Notes under the pieces: generated by a model | The model's input: only the letters and a program-made list of their open reading frames with translations | The model's database searches: none | Told to the model about the DNA's origin: nothing | Shown: positions 44,225 through 53,062 of the stretch, piece by piece | How the letters are laid out: the number at the start of each line of letters is the position of its first letter | Position numbering within the stretch: position 1 is the stretch's first letter | Translations under genes and position numbers: made by a program | DNA from: an uncultured Bacteroidales bacterium | GTDB taxonomy: Bacteria; Bacteroidota; Bacteroidia; Bacteroidales; UBA932 | Direction: 5' to 3' | DNA: 64,000 bases | Assembly: GCA_934695325.1 (NCBI GenBank) | Contig: CAKUVD010000003.1 | Coordinates: 1-64,000 of the forward strand

Positions 44225-45316
44225 ATGAAAGCACTGCCGTCAATAGCGTTCAACGAGTTCAAGGGTTCCGCAAGGGACGTGACAGCAAGGGTATCGAAAG
44301 GCCGTCAGATCCTTTCGTCACGCTGTCAGCATTCGCGCGTCAAGACGGAATCCCAGGCGGTCGGCAGGAACAGGCTTTCCTCCATATCGAGGTCGTTCCG
44401 CAAGTTGAGCGACGGCCAGATGAAGGAATGGGCAGTTCTCGCCGAGAGGATGAAAGGCATCTCGACGTTCGGCAAGGCGGCGGAGCTGACGGCACACAAT
44501 GCGTTCGTGCGCATCAATACCAATAGGGCGCTTGCCGGGATGCCGGCACTGGAGTCGGCACCAGTCTATACATCGGATGTCCCGGAGGTGGACTATGATG
44601 ACTTCTGGGTGACTCCAGACAGGATCATATTCGTTGGACTGAACCAGCCGTCGGAGCATCACAGGCTTGTGGTGAAGATGTCGCAGACCACGAGCACAGG
44701 TGTGTCTTCCGGATGGAACGGCATCGTCATCATCACTCCTGCGTTCTCTCCCGACTGGGGTGACGCCGACATCACCGAGGCATACATTGACAGGATAGGG
44801 TTCGCACCGGTTGTAGGGCAGAAGTATTTTCTGTCGTTCTGGTGGATGGACACGGAGACGGGGTTCACAGGCGAGTCGATGGCCGTTTCCACGATTTGCG
44901 GAGAGTTGTCCAATGTAAACAAGGAACCATACAAGGTTCGTCCACGGATGGACTTCTCCGATGCGGTATCGGACGCGAACTCTCCGTTCAAGGATATGAA
45001 GCTTGAACTCTCCGGGAGTCCGGTTATGGTGACGGCTTCTGGAGAATACGGATTTCTCGACAACGGGTCGTATATGTACATTGATTTCAACGACGATGAC
45101 TTTCCCCGCGAGGATGTGGACTGCTTCCTGATGGGGAGAGGTCTCGGCAAATGCAAGTACGAGATCGCATGTGTCGAGCATTCCGTCAAGCCTCTTGTCG
45201 GCGTGGACGGATACGGGAGACGCATCGCAATATCGAGGCGGGGCGGTCAGTGTCTGAAGGAGTTCGAGGTGTTCGGGACGGCAGCGGAAGTGGCGGTAAA
45301 CGTAATCAGGGGATGA
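44225..45316 (+). CDS. DUF6266-like phage-associated protein 1
   Basis: Starting at ATG 44225, the protein has 363 residues. Its N-terminus MKALPSIAFNEFKGSARDV parallels MKYIPSIAFEEMSGSAKGV of the gene at 46132, and both continue with a helical KLSDGQMKEWAVLAERMKG or GLTNAQILAWNALANTQKG segment. The C-terminal 200 residues are beta-rich and more divergent. I associate this family with phage-like structural loci in Bacteroidota, but the function is not known to me. GC content and codon use are higher in GC than the flanking AbiE genes. It is followed 4 bases later by the next gene of the unit. Confidence 0.65.
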   Translation: MKALPSIAFNEFKGSARDVTARVSKGRQILSSRCQHSRVKTESQAVGRNRLSSISRSFRKLSDGQMKEWAVLAERMKGISTFGKAAELTAHNAFVRINTNRALAGMPALESAPVYTSDVPEVDYDDFWVTPDRIIFVGLNQPSEHHRLVVKMSQTTSTGVSSGWNGIVIITPAFSPDWGDADITEAYIDRIGFAPVVGQKYFLSFWWMDTETGFTGESMAVSTICGELSNVNKEPYKVRPRMDFSDAVSDANSPFKDMKLELSGSPVMVTASGEYGFLDNGSYMYIDFNDDDFPREDVDCFLMGRGLGKCKYEIACVEHSVKPLVGVDGYGRRIAISRRGGQCLKEFEVFGTAAEVAVNVIRG

Positions 45317-45320
45317 CGAT

Positions 45321-46088
45321 ATGAAGGCATTGGCGAATAATTTCGGAGTTGCGGAGATTGAGTTCCGTGAATGGCAGGAGAAAGGGCTTGTCATTCTCAA
45401 TGGCGTGGTCGGTATTGACACGGACAATGAGAAATACAAGGCCGCTGAGGTTCTGGAGATCACGGTTCCTGATTTGAGCATCAACAGAAGTGCTGTGACG
45501 GCGGTGTTCCTGCGGTCATCAAAGGCTGACGGTGCGAGCACGATCGTGAAGTCCTGGATTCGGGATTCGCATACGATATGCGTAGAAAAGTTGTCGGAGT
45601 TTGACGAGTTCGGGCCACTGACGCTGTATTTCGCTTCGGCCTATGTCACTCTCGGCCAGATGATGGACTGCCCTCTGAACACAGTCCTGAGGCCGTCAAT
45701 CGTTAATGGAGAGAGCGGCAGCCAGTCGGCTTCCGATACGAAGGCCGTAGTCACCGACAACTGGTGCTACCTGTACATCTGCTTCAGCAAGTTCGCGGGG
45801 GATGACTACAAGGACGCTTTCGAGTGCTCGATGGAGGGACTGCCGGAGGACATTGACATCACATTCCCCGTTGTGACTGCAAGCGCATATTCTTATACAT
45901 TCGGCACTCCGACTTCTGTCTGCAGGCTCAAGGGAAAGACGCTTTCCTGCGAGGGCCGGCTTGCATTCGGAGAGGGTTCCAACCAAGGGGACTTCATCAA
46001 TATATTCATAGTCCGCAATGGAGGCGGTAAAATTTCCACTGAGGGAAACGCTGCTGATACCGACTCCGGCTCTAATGATATCAACTAA
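45321..46088 (+). CDS. Beta-rich protein of phage-like unit, unknown function
   Basis: A 255-residue protein; I recognise no family. It has no signal or membrane segment, is rich in beta-strand patterns (VLEITVPDLSINRSAVTAVF), and ends in a low-complexity Gly/Ser/Asp tail (GNAADTDSGSNDIN). Its place between two DUF6266-like genes, with spacings of 4 and 43 bases, makes a virion- or particle-type structural role plausible, by context only. Confidence 0.5.
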   Translation: MKALANNFGVAEIEFREWQEKGLVILNGVVGIDTDNEKYKAAEVLEITVPDLSINRSAVTAVFLRSSKADGASTIVKSWIRDSHTICVEKLSEFDEFGPLTLYFASAYVTLGQMMDCPLNTVLRPSIVNGESGSQSASDTKAVVTDNWCYLYICFSKFAGDDYKDAFECSMEGLPEDIDITFPVVTASAYSYTFGTPTSVCRLKGKTLSCEGRLAFGEGSNQGDFINIFIVRNGGGKISTEGNAADTDSGSNDIN

Positions 46089-46131
46089 TAATATCAATAC
46101 TATTGTTCAACCATTTTAATATCATTTCATT

Positions 46132-46812
46132 ATGAAGTACATTCCATCAATCGCCTTCGAGGAGATGTCAGGCTCAGCGAAGGGCGTGACCGCGGCGAAG
46201 GTCCGTGGACGCAAGTACATCCGCAACCGTGGCTACGGCGGCGGTTTCAAGACGGCTGCCCAGTCTTCCGTCAAGGCAATCTTCAAGCAGCTATCGCAGG
46301 GCTGGAAAGGTCTCACCAATGCCCAAATCCTTGCGTGGAACGCATTGGCGAACACGCAGAAGGGCAAGTCCGTTCTCGGCACGTCGAGCAAGATCTCCGG
46401 AGCGAACCTCTATTCGAGGCTGAACTTCTGGATTGTCAAGGCAGGAGGTGCCGCGCTCACGACTCCGCCTGTGCTTACGGGCGTCGATGCACCTTGCGAG
46501 GCAGACCTTTCGCTCACGGCTGCGAACTTCCATTTCCAGCTGCCTGACCCGCCGGCTGAGAGGGATGACCTCAGGCTGGTCATAATGGCCTCGGCTCCGC
46601 AGAGCAAGGGCGTCACCAGGGCTTACAGCAAGGCCGTGAGCATCGGTGCTCCAAGGACCATCGTTGATGAGCAGATCGACATTCTTGCCGACTACAAGGC
46701 TGTGCACGGAGAGATCACTGCTGCCGCACCGAAAGTGTTCCTGAAGTATTTCTTCATCAACGTCAAGACGGGCGAGAAGTCCGGCGAGATGCTCGGGGAG
46801 ATTTCGCTGTAG
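46132..46812 (+). CDS. DUF6266-like phage-associated protein 2
   Basis: A 226-residue paralogue of the protein encoded at 44225: shared N-terminal PSIAFEEMSGSAKGVTA, a basic loop (KVRGRKYIRNRGYGGGFK), the LAWNALANT helix, ISGANLYSRLNFW near 88, then a beta-rich C-terminus ending FFINVKTGEKSGEML. The basic N-terminal region and conserved ISG-x-NL motif are typical of the family. It is followed by a strong terminator, closing the structural unit before the lysis genes. Confidence 0.7.
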   Translation: MKYIPSIAFEEMSGSAKGVTAAKVRGRKYIRNRGYGGGFKTAAQSSVKAIFKQLSQGWKGLTNAQILAWNALANTQKGKSVLGTSSKISGANLYSRLNFWIVKAGGAALTTPPVLTGVDAPCEADLSLTAANFHFQLPDPPAERDDLRLVIMASAPQSKGVTRAYSKAVSIGAPRTIVDEQIDILADYKAVHGEITAAAPKVFLKYFFINVKTGEKSGEMLGEISL

Positions 46813-46834
46813 CCGTCGTTTAGAATTTATCATC

Positions 46835-46891
46835 GCCCCGTCACTTGGAATCGTCGTCAGGAATGGCGGACTCCAGTGGCGGGGCTTTGTT
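46835..46891 (+). terminator. Terminator after the DUF6266-like unit
   Basis: Arms GCCCCGTCACTTGG (46835-46848) and CCAGTGGCGGGGC (46873-46885) pair with one mismatch and one bulge, followed by TTTGTTT. Confidence 0.7.
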
Positions 46892-46937
46892 TAACTCCTA
46901 TGACTAAAAATCAAGATAACATAAAGCACTCAATATT

Positions 46938-47369
46938 ATGAAAGCAAGCGAGAAAGCATATTCATTGATACGGCAGTTCGAAGGGCTGAGACTGACGGCC
47001 TACAGGTGTCCTGCCGGAATATGTACTGTCGGATATGGGCATACTTCCGGAGTAGTGTCAGGAATGACCATTACGAAAGAACAAGCGGAAGAGTTCTTGC
47101 GGCAAGACATTGTTGCGGTCGAGAATGTCGTTAATGCGGAGTGCCTGAATCTGCATCAATGCCAGTTCGACGCCCTCGTGTCCTTCGTGTTCAATGTCGG
47201 AGGCGGTAATTTTCGTAAATCTACTCTCTTGAAGAAAGTCAAGGTGAATCCTGATGACAATTCGATTTTGGACGAATTCCTGCGGTGGGTATATGCGAAA
47301 GGAGTTGTCTTACCTGGACTACATAAACGCCGACTTGCGGAGATGAGACTTTATTTTTCGGAGGGCTAA
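46938..47369 (+). CDS. Phage-type lysozyme (GH24 endolysin)
   Basis: A 143-residue GH24 muramidase. The catalytic Glu15 in IRQFEGLRLTAY is followed at the standard spacing by Cys24 and Thr30 (E-x8-C-x5-T), the variant triad of some phage endolysins where Asp is replaced by Cys. VGYGHTSGV and the C-terminal FNVGGGNFRKSTLL complete the fold. There is no signal peptide, so release needs a holin. The next gene starts 3 bases later and encodes a small membrane protein. It would degrade peptidoglycan during lysis. Confidence 0.9.
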   Translation: MKASEKAYSLIRQFEGLRLTAYRCPAGICTVGYGHTSGVVSGMTITKEQAEEFLRQDIVAVENVVNAECLNLHQCQFDALVSFVFNVGGGNFRKSTLLKKVKVNPDDNSILDEFLRWVYAKGVVLPGLHKRRLAEMRLYFSEG

Positions 47370-47372
47370 GGT

Positions 47373-47666
47373 ATGGAGACATTGACATTCATCGGGACAT
47401 ATATCATTCCTTTGTTTACAGCTGCCGTCGGCTGGATTGCCGGTTCACGCAAGCGGAAGAACGACTTTCTGAAAGACCTTCAGGCATCCTTATCATCGGA
47501 GAACAGAAAACTGCTTGCGGACATCACAGCGGTAAACTCGGAGATTGTGGCGGTCAGAAAGGAGAACGAGGAACTGAAGGCTTCCGTTGATAGGCTCTGC
47601 ACAGAGAACTCTCAACTGAAGGACGAGGTAAGGCAACTGAGGGAACAGATTAAGCGGCAGAAATGA
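47373..47666 (+). CDS. Small membrane protein with coiled coil (holin or lysis accessory)
   Basis: One hydrophobic segment lies at residues 5-24 (FIGTYIIPLFTAAVGWIAGS) of 97, followed by RKRK and a long coiled coil (residues 30-95, with repeated Leu/Val and charged heptads). The positive cluster after the helix favours a cytoplasmic C-terminus. Position directly after the endolysin suggests a holin or a regulator of it, but a single helix with a long coil is also seen in other phage membrane proteins. Its 3' end overlaps a convergent small gene by 17 bases. Confidence 0.6.
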   Translation: METLTFIGTYIIPLFTAAVGWIAGSRKRKNDFLKDLQASLSSENRKLLADITAVNSEIVAVRKENEELKASVDRLCTENSQLKDEVRQLREQIKRQK

Positions 47667-47859
47667 ATAAAGGCAGGTCATCGTTGTAGCTGATGCCTGC
47701 CTTTTTCAGACGCTTGCGGTCATAGACCTTTTTCGACTTGTGGGTGATTGACCTCATCAGGATCTGCTTCCCGTACCTCTCGATTTCCTCGGCTCTCGAA
47801 GCCCTGCGATTGGCCAGTAGAAAGTCCTTTTCTGTGATACGCAGTTTCTTGTTCCTCAT
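47650..47859 (-). CDS. Small basic conserved protein
   Basis: A basic and helical protein of 69 residues (MRNKKLRITEKDFLLANRR, then KSKKVYDRKRLKK). Similar short proteins recur beside mobile genes in Bacteroidales, but I know no function. A TAACTTTG box on the minus strand (47882-47889) lies 23 bases before the ATG and supports it as a real gene opposed to the lysis cassette. Confidence 0.6.
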   Translation of the reverse strand: MRNKKLRITEKDFLLANRRASRAEEIERYGKQILMRSITHKSKKVYDRKRLKKAGISYNDDLPLFISAA

Positions 47860-47881
47860 ATGTTGAATATATTTCCGCCCA

Positions 47882-47889
47882 CAAAGTTA
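47882..47889 (-). promoter_or_regulatory. -7 box for the small basic protein
   Basis: TAACTTTG read on the minus strand fits TAnnTTTG. The -33 element is not clear. Confidence 0.45.
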
Positions 47890-47914
47890 ATACAAATCAT
47901 TAAACATCAGCATA

Positions 47915-48397
47915 ATGAAATTCCAAATCATATTCTTATCAGCATTGGCCGTGGCTTCTTGCTGCCCGAAACTCTATCCTCACAAGACTAAAAGCACCGA
48001 GAATACGGTCACCGTTACCGAAACCATCAGAGACACCGTCATTCAAGTTCGTCCGGACTCTTCCATCATTCAGGCTCTGATCAATTGTGATTCAACTGGT
48101 CGTGCGAGGCTGGAGGAAATTCGCACACTCAAAGAATCTGCAAGAGTGCAGCAGACATTGGTACTGAAAGACAACAGACTCACAACTAAGGCAGTCGTGG
48201 ATTCTATGGGAATCTATCTGGCCTATAAGGAACGGCACAAAGAGGATCAGAAAGTCCACACCATTGAAACCGTCATCGAGAAAGAAGTTAATATCCTCAA
48301 ATGGTGGCAGAAGGCGTTACTATGGATAGGAATTGTGGCACTTGTCTTTGTATTCGGAATAGTTATTACCATTCTTATTCGTAGAAAATTAATATAG
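47915..48397 (+). CDS. u-spanin-like lipoprotein with C-terminal membrane segment
   Basis: The N-terminus of this 160-residue protein is a lipoprotein signal with lipobox VASC (Cys16). The middle (20-125) is a polar, partly coiled linker. The C-terminus is one membrane helix (ALLWIGIVALVFVFGIVITI, about 134-155) followed by RRK. A protein anchored by lipid in the outer membrane and by a helix in the inner membrane is the definition of a unimolecular spanin, which fuses the two membranes at the end of lysis. It follows lysozyme and a small membrane protein, so context agrees. A strong terminator follows. Confidence 0.75.
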   Translation: MKFQIIFLSALAVASCCPKLYPHKTKSTENTVTVTETIRDTVIQVRPDSSIIQALINCDSTGRARLEEIRTLKESARVQQTLVLKDNRLTTKAVVDSMGIYLAYKERHKEDQKVHTIETVIEKEVNILKWWQKALLWIGIVALVFVFGIVITILIRRKLI

Positions 48398-48440
48398 TCT
48401 CCGTACTTGACATGTTATTGAACACAAGCATAACCAATCT

Positions 48441-48496
48441 TTCTGTACAAGAGTACTACAATATCAATAAGTATAGTGCTCTTGTACAGAATTTTA
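48441..48496 (+). terminator. Strong hairpin terminator after the lysis cassette
   Basis: Arms of 17 bases, TTCTGTACAAGAGTACT and AGTGCTCTTGTACAGAA, pair throughout with one G-U, around a 17-base loop, followed by TTTTAT. It is unusually long for a terminator and also faces the end of the TOTE gene. Confidence 0.7.
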
Positions 48497-48516
48497 TGTA
48501 TCAATCGAATGCTGAT

Positions 48517-51429
48517 CTAGGAACCGCATTGAGAATCGTCCCCAGAGAACAACTCTCGGACAAGGTCGTTGGCAAGACTGCTGTCCTCAACTCTTATCAT
48601 ATTGTCATCCTTGGAGATATAGCCTAAAATATTTATGCTGCCATACCACACGATAGACTTATCAACGATTGAAGCGCATAAGGACACTGTCGGTACGATT
48701 TTAATCACCAAGCCTCTTGTCCTTATATATTCAGTAGCCTCAGATTCCGATGCAGTAATAATAACAATGTCAATTCCATTATGGGCATAGTCACAAAGTT
48801 TATTGAACAAAGCATTCCGCTCGACTTTATATAATCTTGGAGAAGCTATTATTATTGAGCTCCTTGCTCTTTTCAAATCAGACAAGAATGGTTGTCGGAA
48901 TGTAAGACCATTGAATATATATTCGTCCACCACAACAGCATCTGCATCTATGCTTTCAGCGAACAGACTCGTCTGATCTTTTGCTAATATTTTATAACCT
49001 ATGCCCGCATATCCCTTCAGGCGTTTCCGATACATGCTGTCGCAAACAGGCTCATGAATATCAATGTAATCATAGATGCGCACATCCTTCTTGCCGACAT
49101 ATTCACGATGCAGACGGCCTGCATATTGCGCGACAAGTCCCTTCCACGAAATCGGCAATGCAAGGTATAGCGTGTCAAGTCTCGGATAGTCAAATCCTTC
49201 TCCTACATATTTACCAGTCGCAATAATCACCAATGGCTCTTCAGGTGGAATATTCTGGAGCCGTTGCAACGATTCTTTCTTCTCTTTGTCCGACCCCGAG
49301 CCGGTCAGAATTATCGTATGTCTGACTTTTGAAGACAGTTTTTCCGCCAATATAACCACATGCGACTTTCTATTTGTCAATACAATAGGAGTCCGGCCAT
49401 CACCAACTGCCCTTAGAACATCCTCAATAATAAGATTGTTGCGAATTTCGTCATCGGCAAGACTCTCATACACGGATAATATGTTCCGTTTCTCGCCAGT
49501 AAGCGAGCGGTATGATGTAAACCTCGGAATCATATAGCGCTCAAAAGATTGTGCTGACATCTGGCTTTTGGCATCGGCCGAATAACGGATTGGACCGCAC
49601 TGCATGAATATGATTGGTTGATGACCATCTTTGCGAATGGGTGTGGCTGTAAGGCCATATACGCATTGAGCGTTCACACTCTTAAGCACATTTTCAAATG
49701 TGACAGACGAAACGTGATGACATTCATCAACTATCACCATTCCATAATCTTGCACGAATTGTTTGACATTTCCTTCGTCAAGGCAGGATTGAATAAGGGC
49801 TATGTCAATAATGCCATGCAATGTGTTACCTGTAGAATCCAAACAACCTATAGGTGAAAACGCTCTTTTTCGTCCGCGCCTTTTCGGTTGTTCAGGTGCT
49901 TTGCAGTCAATAGCAAGAAATTCACTCAACCGTTGATGCCACTGGACGAGCAGAGCTCTTGAGTGGACAAGGATTAGTGTGTTCACTTGCTTCCGTGCAA
50001 TCATTGCAGCTGCCGTGACCGTCTTTCCGAAAGCAGTTGTAGCGTGAAGCACGCCATTGTTGTGAGTAAGCATCGCCTCAATAGCTTCCAACTGTTCTTT
50101 ACGCTCTTCGCCTCTAAATGAAACGGATATATGATTTCCGTGGTTTGTCTCATCGGTGACATCAAACATCACCTTATTCTCTGTAAGAAAATCTTCAATG
50201 GCATCCCAACAGCCGCGGGGCATCGCCAAATAATCATCTGTAATGTCAAAGCATGAAATAATGCGAGGAACGGAATATGTGGAAAGACGCATGGACTGCC
50301 TGCTGTAGAACTCCGGATTTCTGAATGACGCAATTCGTTTCAAGTGGTTCAGAGCCTTTGCCGAAATATCCTTCAACGGAATATAAACCTTGTCGGCCTT
50401 TGTGATTGTCACTTTCCCGTAAAAATCATCTTTGCCGATATTCTGCGGAGCTGGAGTCACCCAAGGTTTTCTTTCGCTTGATGTAGTCAGCGCACCAAGT
50501 TCTTCTTGAACATGCCGCTCCAGCAACCTGTCCACCTCCCCCTCTTGTACTTTCCTCACGCCATGCAAGAATGACCATTGTTCCTTATACGCAAGAAAGT
50601 TCTCATCCACAAATACACTGTTCAAGTTGCGCCTGGCTTTTCCTTGTAAAGGCAATGCGACAAGGTTTCCCAAACCTCCGTTCGGCAATCGATCTTGATT
50701 CGGGAAGAAACGGTCGTAAGATTTGAACGACATACGGCCGTCTCTGTTCATAGCCTCAGTCAATATTGCATTGCCCAATCTCCTTGCCTTGTAAGCCGGG
50801 ATGGGTGAATCAAAGAATATCCACACGTGAGCGCCATTTCCGGAACGGGAGCGTTCTATGACATACGGGACATTCCATTCCTTGCACACGCCTACAAATG
50901 CAAGCACATCGTCTTTATATCCATATGTGCAACTCTTATCATCAAAATCAGTGCAGAGGAACACGCATTTATTGTCTGTCATAATGGGATAGAGTCCTAT
51001 CACATCACAGCAACTCTCATCTTTACCTTCCAAATGACGATAAACATCATTATAAGTGAGTGGAGCAAAACATCTATTGGGACAATCCGCGCACTTATAT
51101 TTCTTCTTGTCACATATATTCTGCCGCCAATCATTTTTACAAACTGGTTGGTAGCCGCTCTTTCCCGTTGCCTTGCTGAACCATCTGCGGGCGAATACAT
51201 CTTCCCGTCCCTTGAAATAGGATTGGAAGAGTTTCACCTTATCATCAAGTGATAAGTTTATTTCAGGAATAGACAAACGGGAATATCGGTTGTCTATTCC
51301 TTGATCAACTATATTCCTCTCATAAGAAATACCGTGAGAGCGGAGCAATGTTTTTAATGACTCATTCTCTTTTTGGAGTTCTTTATACCGAATAAACAGC
51401 TGATTATAATCTTTGGGGATCTCATTCAT
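48517..51429 (-). CDS. TOTE-type primase / SF2 helicase / PLD-like protein
   Basis: Starting at ATG 51429 (MNEIPKDYNQLF) the protein has 970 residues. A coiled start leads to a zinc-like CADCPNRC near 110 and a TOTE archaeo-eukaryotic primase: FLCTDFDD near 155 and RSGNGAHVWIFF near 195. A DEAD-like helicase follows: TTAFGKTVTA near 460, VDECHH near 560, TATPIRKDG, and YAGRLHREYVG near 770. The C-terminus is PLD-like (DKSIVWYGSIN near 925), but the expected H-x-K before it reads C-A-S, so this domain is probably inactive. TOTE systems are predicted conflict or retro/transposon-linked modules. It starts 16 bases after the AbiEii locus 2 stop. Confidence 0.8.
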   Translation of the reverse strand: MNEIPKDYNQLFIRYKELQKENESLKTLLRSHGISYERNIVDQGIDNRYSRLSIPEINLSLDDKVKLFQSYFKGREDVFARRWFSKATGKSGYQPVCKNDWRQNICDKKKYKCADCPNRCFAPLTYNDVYRHLEGKDESCCDVIGLYPIMTDNKCVFLCTDFDDKSCTYGYKDDVLAFVGVCKEWNVPYVIERSRSGNGAHVWIFFDSPIPAYKARRLGNAILTEAMNRDGRMSFKSYDRFFPNQDRLPNGGLGNLVALPLQGKARRNLNSVFVDENFLAYKEQWSFLHGVRKVQEGEVDRLLERHVQEELGALTTSSERKPWVTPAPQNIGKDDFYGKVTITKADKVYIPLKDISAKALNHLKRIASFRNPEFYSRQSMRLSTYSVPRIISCFDITDDYLAMPRGCWDAIEDFLTENKVMFDVTDETNHGNHISVSFRGEERKEQLEAIEAMLTHNNGVLHATTAFGKTVTAAAMIARKQVNTLILVHSRALLVQWHQRLSEFLAIDCKAPEQPKRRGRKRAFSPIGCLDSTGNTLHGIIDIALIQSCLDEGNVKQFVQDYGMVIVDECHHVSSVTFENVLKSVNAQCVYGLTATPIRKDGHQPIIFMQCGPIRYSADAKSQMSAQSFERYMIPRFTSYRSLTGEKRNILSVYESLADDEIRNNLIIEDVLRAVGDGRTPIVLTNRKSHVVILAEKLSSKVRHTIILTGSGSDKEKKESLQRLQNIPPEEPLVIIATGKYVGEGFDYPRLDTLYLALPISWKGLVAQYAGRLHREYVGKKDVRIYDYIDIHEPVCDSMYRKRLKGYAGIGYKILAKDQTSLFAESIDADAVVVDEYIFNGLTFRQPFLSDLKRARSSIIIASPRLYKVERNALFNKLCDYAHNGIDIVIITASESEATEYIRTRGLVIKIVPTVSLCASIVDKSIVWYGSINILGYISKDDNMIRVEDSSLANDLVRELFSGDDSQCGS

Positions 51430-51445
51430 TTGAACATTCACACCA

Positions 51446-52446
51446 TTATCTGTTTCTGAACCTTGCCTGAAGTTCCTCCATTCTTGACAACAGATCATCA
51501 AATGGAACCGAGTCTCCATAAATCATTGTCCCGCGCATTGCCTCATAGTCTGCTTTCCATGCATTACGGATGTTTTTCGGAGGAAGAAGGATTATGCGGT
51601 CTCTGATGTCTGGAGTGTAATCAACACCCTTCATATGCGTAAACACCTCTCTGTGATGATGGATTGTATTCCATAGCTCGTCATTTGTAATTGCAGCTTT
51701 TGCAAAGTCGCAATCCATCATTCTTTCCAGATCATACAGGTGACGAGACTTTCTGTCAGCCCTTGCACCGGCATCGGTAGAGAATAATTCGTGTATCAAA
51801 TATGCCTTCTCCAGAAATGTTTTCTCTGGGACCGCTGTCGGAATATCCACGTCACAAACTGATGTGTCTATTGTTGTTGCCGAACTTACAAGGCTGCTTA
51901 CTTTTCGGCATTCAAACGGCTCGAACAGCGAGCGTGAGCCTATTTCAAGCATCACGACCGGTTTCACATACCCTGCAGCAATCGGCATCATAGGCGTGTA
52001 TTTCACAAAGATTCTCTTGGCTCAGGATATGTTCTATCCCCTTCTCCGTCTTCTTCCGGCTCCACCTCGCACCATTGGAGCATCCCCGAGGATTCAAGTA
52101 CTTTTGTTAGGTCTGCTGCAACCTGTTCCTTTACGAACAATGAAGATTTCTTACGGAGAGTCTTTATCTGCCTGACCGTCAAATCTCCTTCAAGTCCGAA
52201 CAGGCTGCGGTCTATGGCCAAGTCTATGTCTTCAGAAAAGCGTTCTATCCTGTTCCATACTTTGCTCAGCGAAGTGCCTCCTTTAAAGACAAACTTATTT
52301 GCATAAGGCAGAGAGAATACACTTTGAAGAATAGCTGTCACCCACAAATTCTTTTCTACGGATTCCACCGGCAGACATATTTTTATCGATGCCTGCTGCA
52401 ACACGATGCGTTTCTGGTCATCGTTCAGCTGCCAAAAGCTATTCAT
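51446..52446 (-). pseudogene. AbiEii-type toxin split by a frameshift (locus 2)
   Basis: The first part (52446-52003) carries KNLWVTAILQSVF, FVFKGGTSLSKVWNRIERF and SEDIDLAIDRS, the full KGGTS and DxD nucleotidyltransferase motifs. It ends in YPEPRESL-stop. The second part (52006-51446) begins at GTG overlapping that stop and continues YVKPVVMLEIGSRSLFEPF and RHLYDLERMM to the normal end. The other frame at the join would give RIFVKYTP, so one or two bases differ from a whole gene. The overlap (stop TGA inside GTGA) could let ribosomes re-initiate, so two-chain function is possible. The antitoxin overlaps the start by 8 bases. Confidence 0.75.
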
Positions 52447-53047
52447 ACGCTTCCCTGATTATTGATGCAATCCAGTCCGGCATCAGTTTAACATCTTGCA
52501 TCACACTGTCTTTGGACTCATTGGACAGTAATGACTTTATTCGAGTCTTGTCTTTTCCGGTAATGTTGTCCTGTCCGATTTCCTTTAATGCAGAATTTAT
52601 CAGCAATGCCAGTTGGTTTTGGAAGGCGAGGTTTTTTGGTGCCACGTGTTTGAACTGTATTCCCCTATTGCCGTTTATGACCACTTTTCTGGAAGATCCG
52701 TCGGTCAGGTACACGACATTCATCGGAACCTGCGTGGACAGACCGAGGCGATTCATCGCATAGATGCCAGCAGGGACGATCCGAGCCTTGTCTCTTTTTG
52801 CTATCGCCTGAGCAATCTCCTCGTAAGTTGGATATAGTGTTCCAAGCCCCAGTTCCTTGTCAATCTTGGGATAGCAATAGATGCCTCTTGCAACCCGGAT
52901 GATAGTCCTGCTAGCCGTCATTCTTTCCAACGCCTTGAGGACTGCAGATTTCTCTCCAATCTTTGAAAAATCGGACGAGAAAAATATCGTACCTCTTCCG
53001 CGCTTTCTTATGGAGTTAAGAATTATATTTTCAATGCATTGGGTCAT
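52439..53047 (-). CDS. AbiEi-type antitoxin/regulator, DUF6088 (locus 2)
   Basis: From ATG 53047 (MTQCIENIILNSIRKRG) the protein has 202 residues. It is a clear paralogue of locus 1: TIFFSSDFSKIGEKSAVLKAL winged HTH, IRVARGIYCYPK, and GLSTQVPMNVVYLTDGSSRK in the C-terminal domain. The start is chosen after the promoter and operator at 53063-53093; the longer reading would begin upstream of the -7 box. It should bind the 12-bp inverted repeat and control a unit with the split toxin and the TOTE gene. Confidence 0.85.
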   Translation of the reverse strand: MTQCIENIILNSIRKRGRGTIFFSSDFSKIGEKSAVLKALERMTASRTIIRVARGIYCYPKIDKELGLGTLYPTYEEIAQAIAKRDKARIVPAGIYAMNRLGLSTQVPMNVVYLTDGSSRKVVINGNRGIQFKHVAPKNLAFQNQLALLINSALKEIGQDNITGKDKTRIKSLLSNESKDSVMQDVKLMPDWIASIIREAYE

Positions 53048-53062
53048 TATTGCCGTAATATT

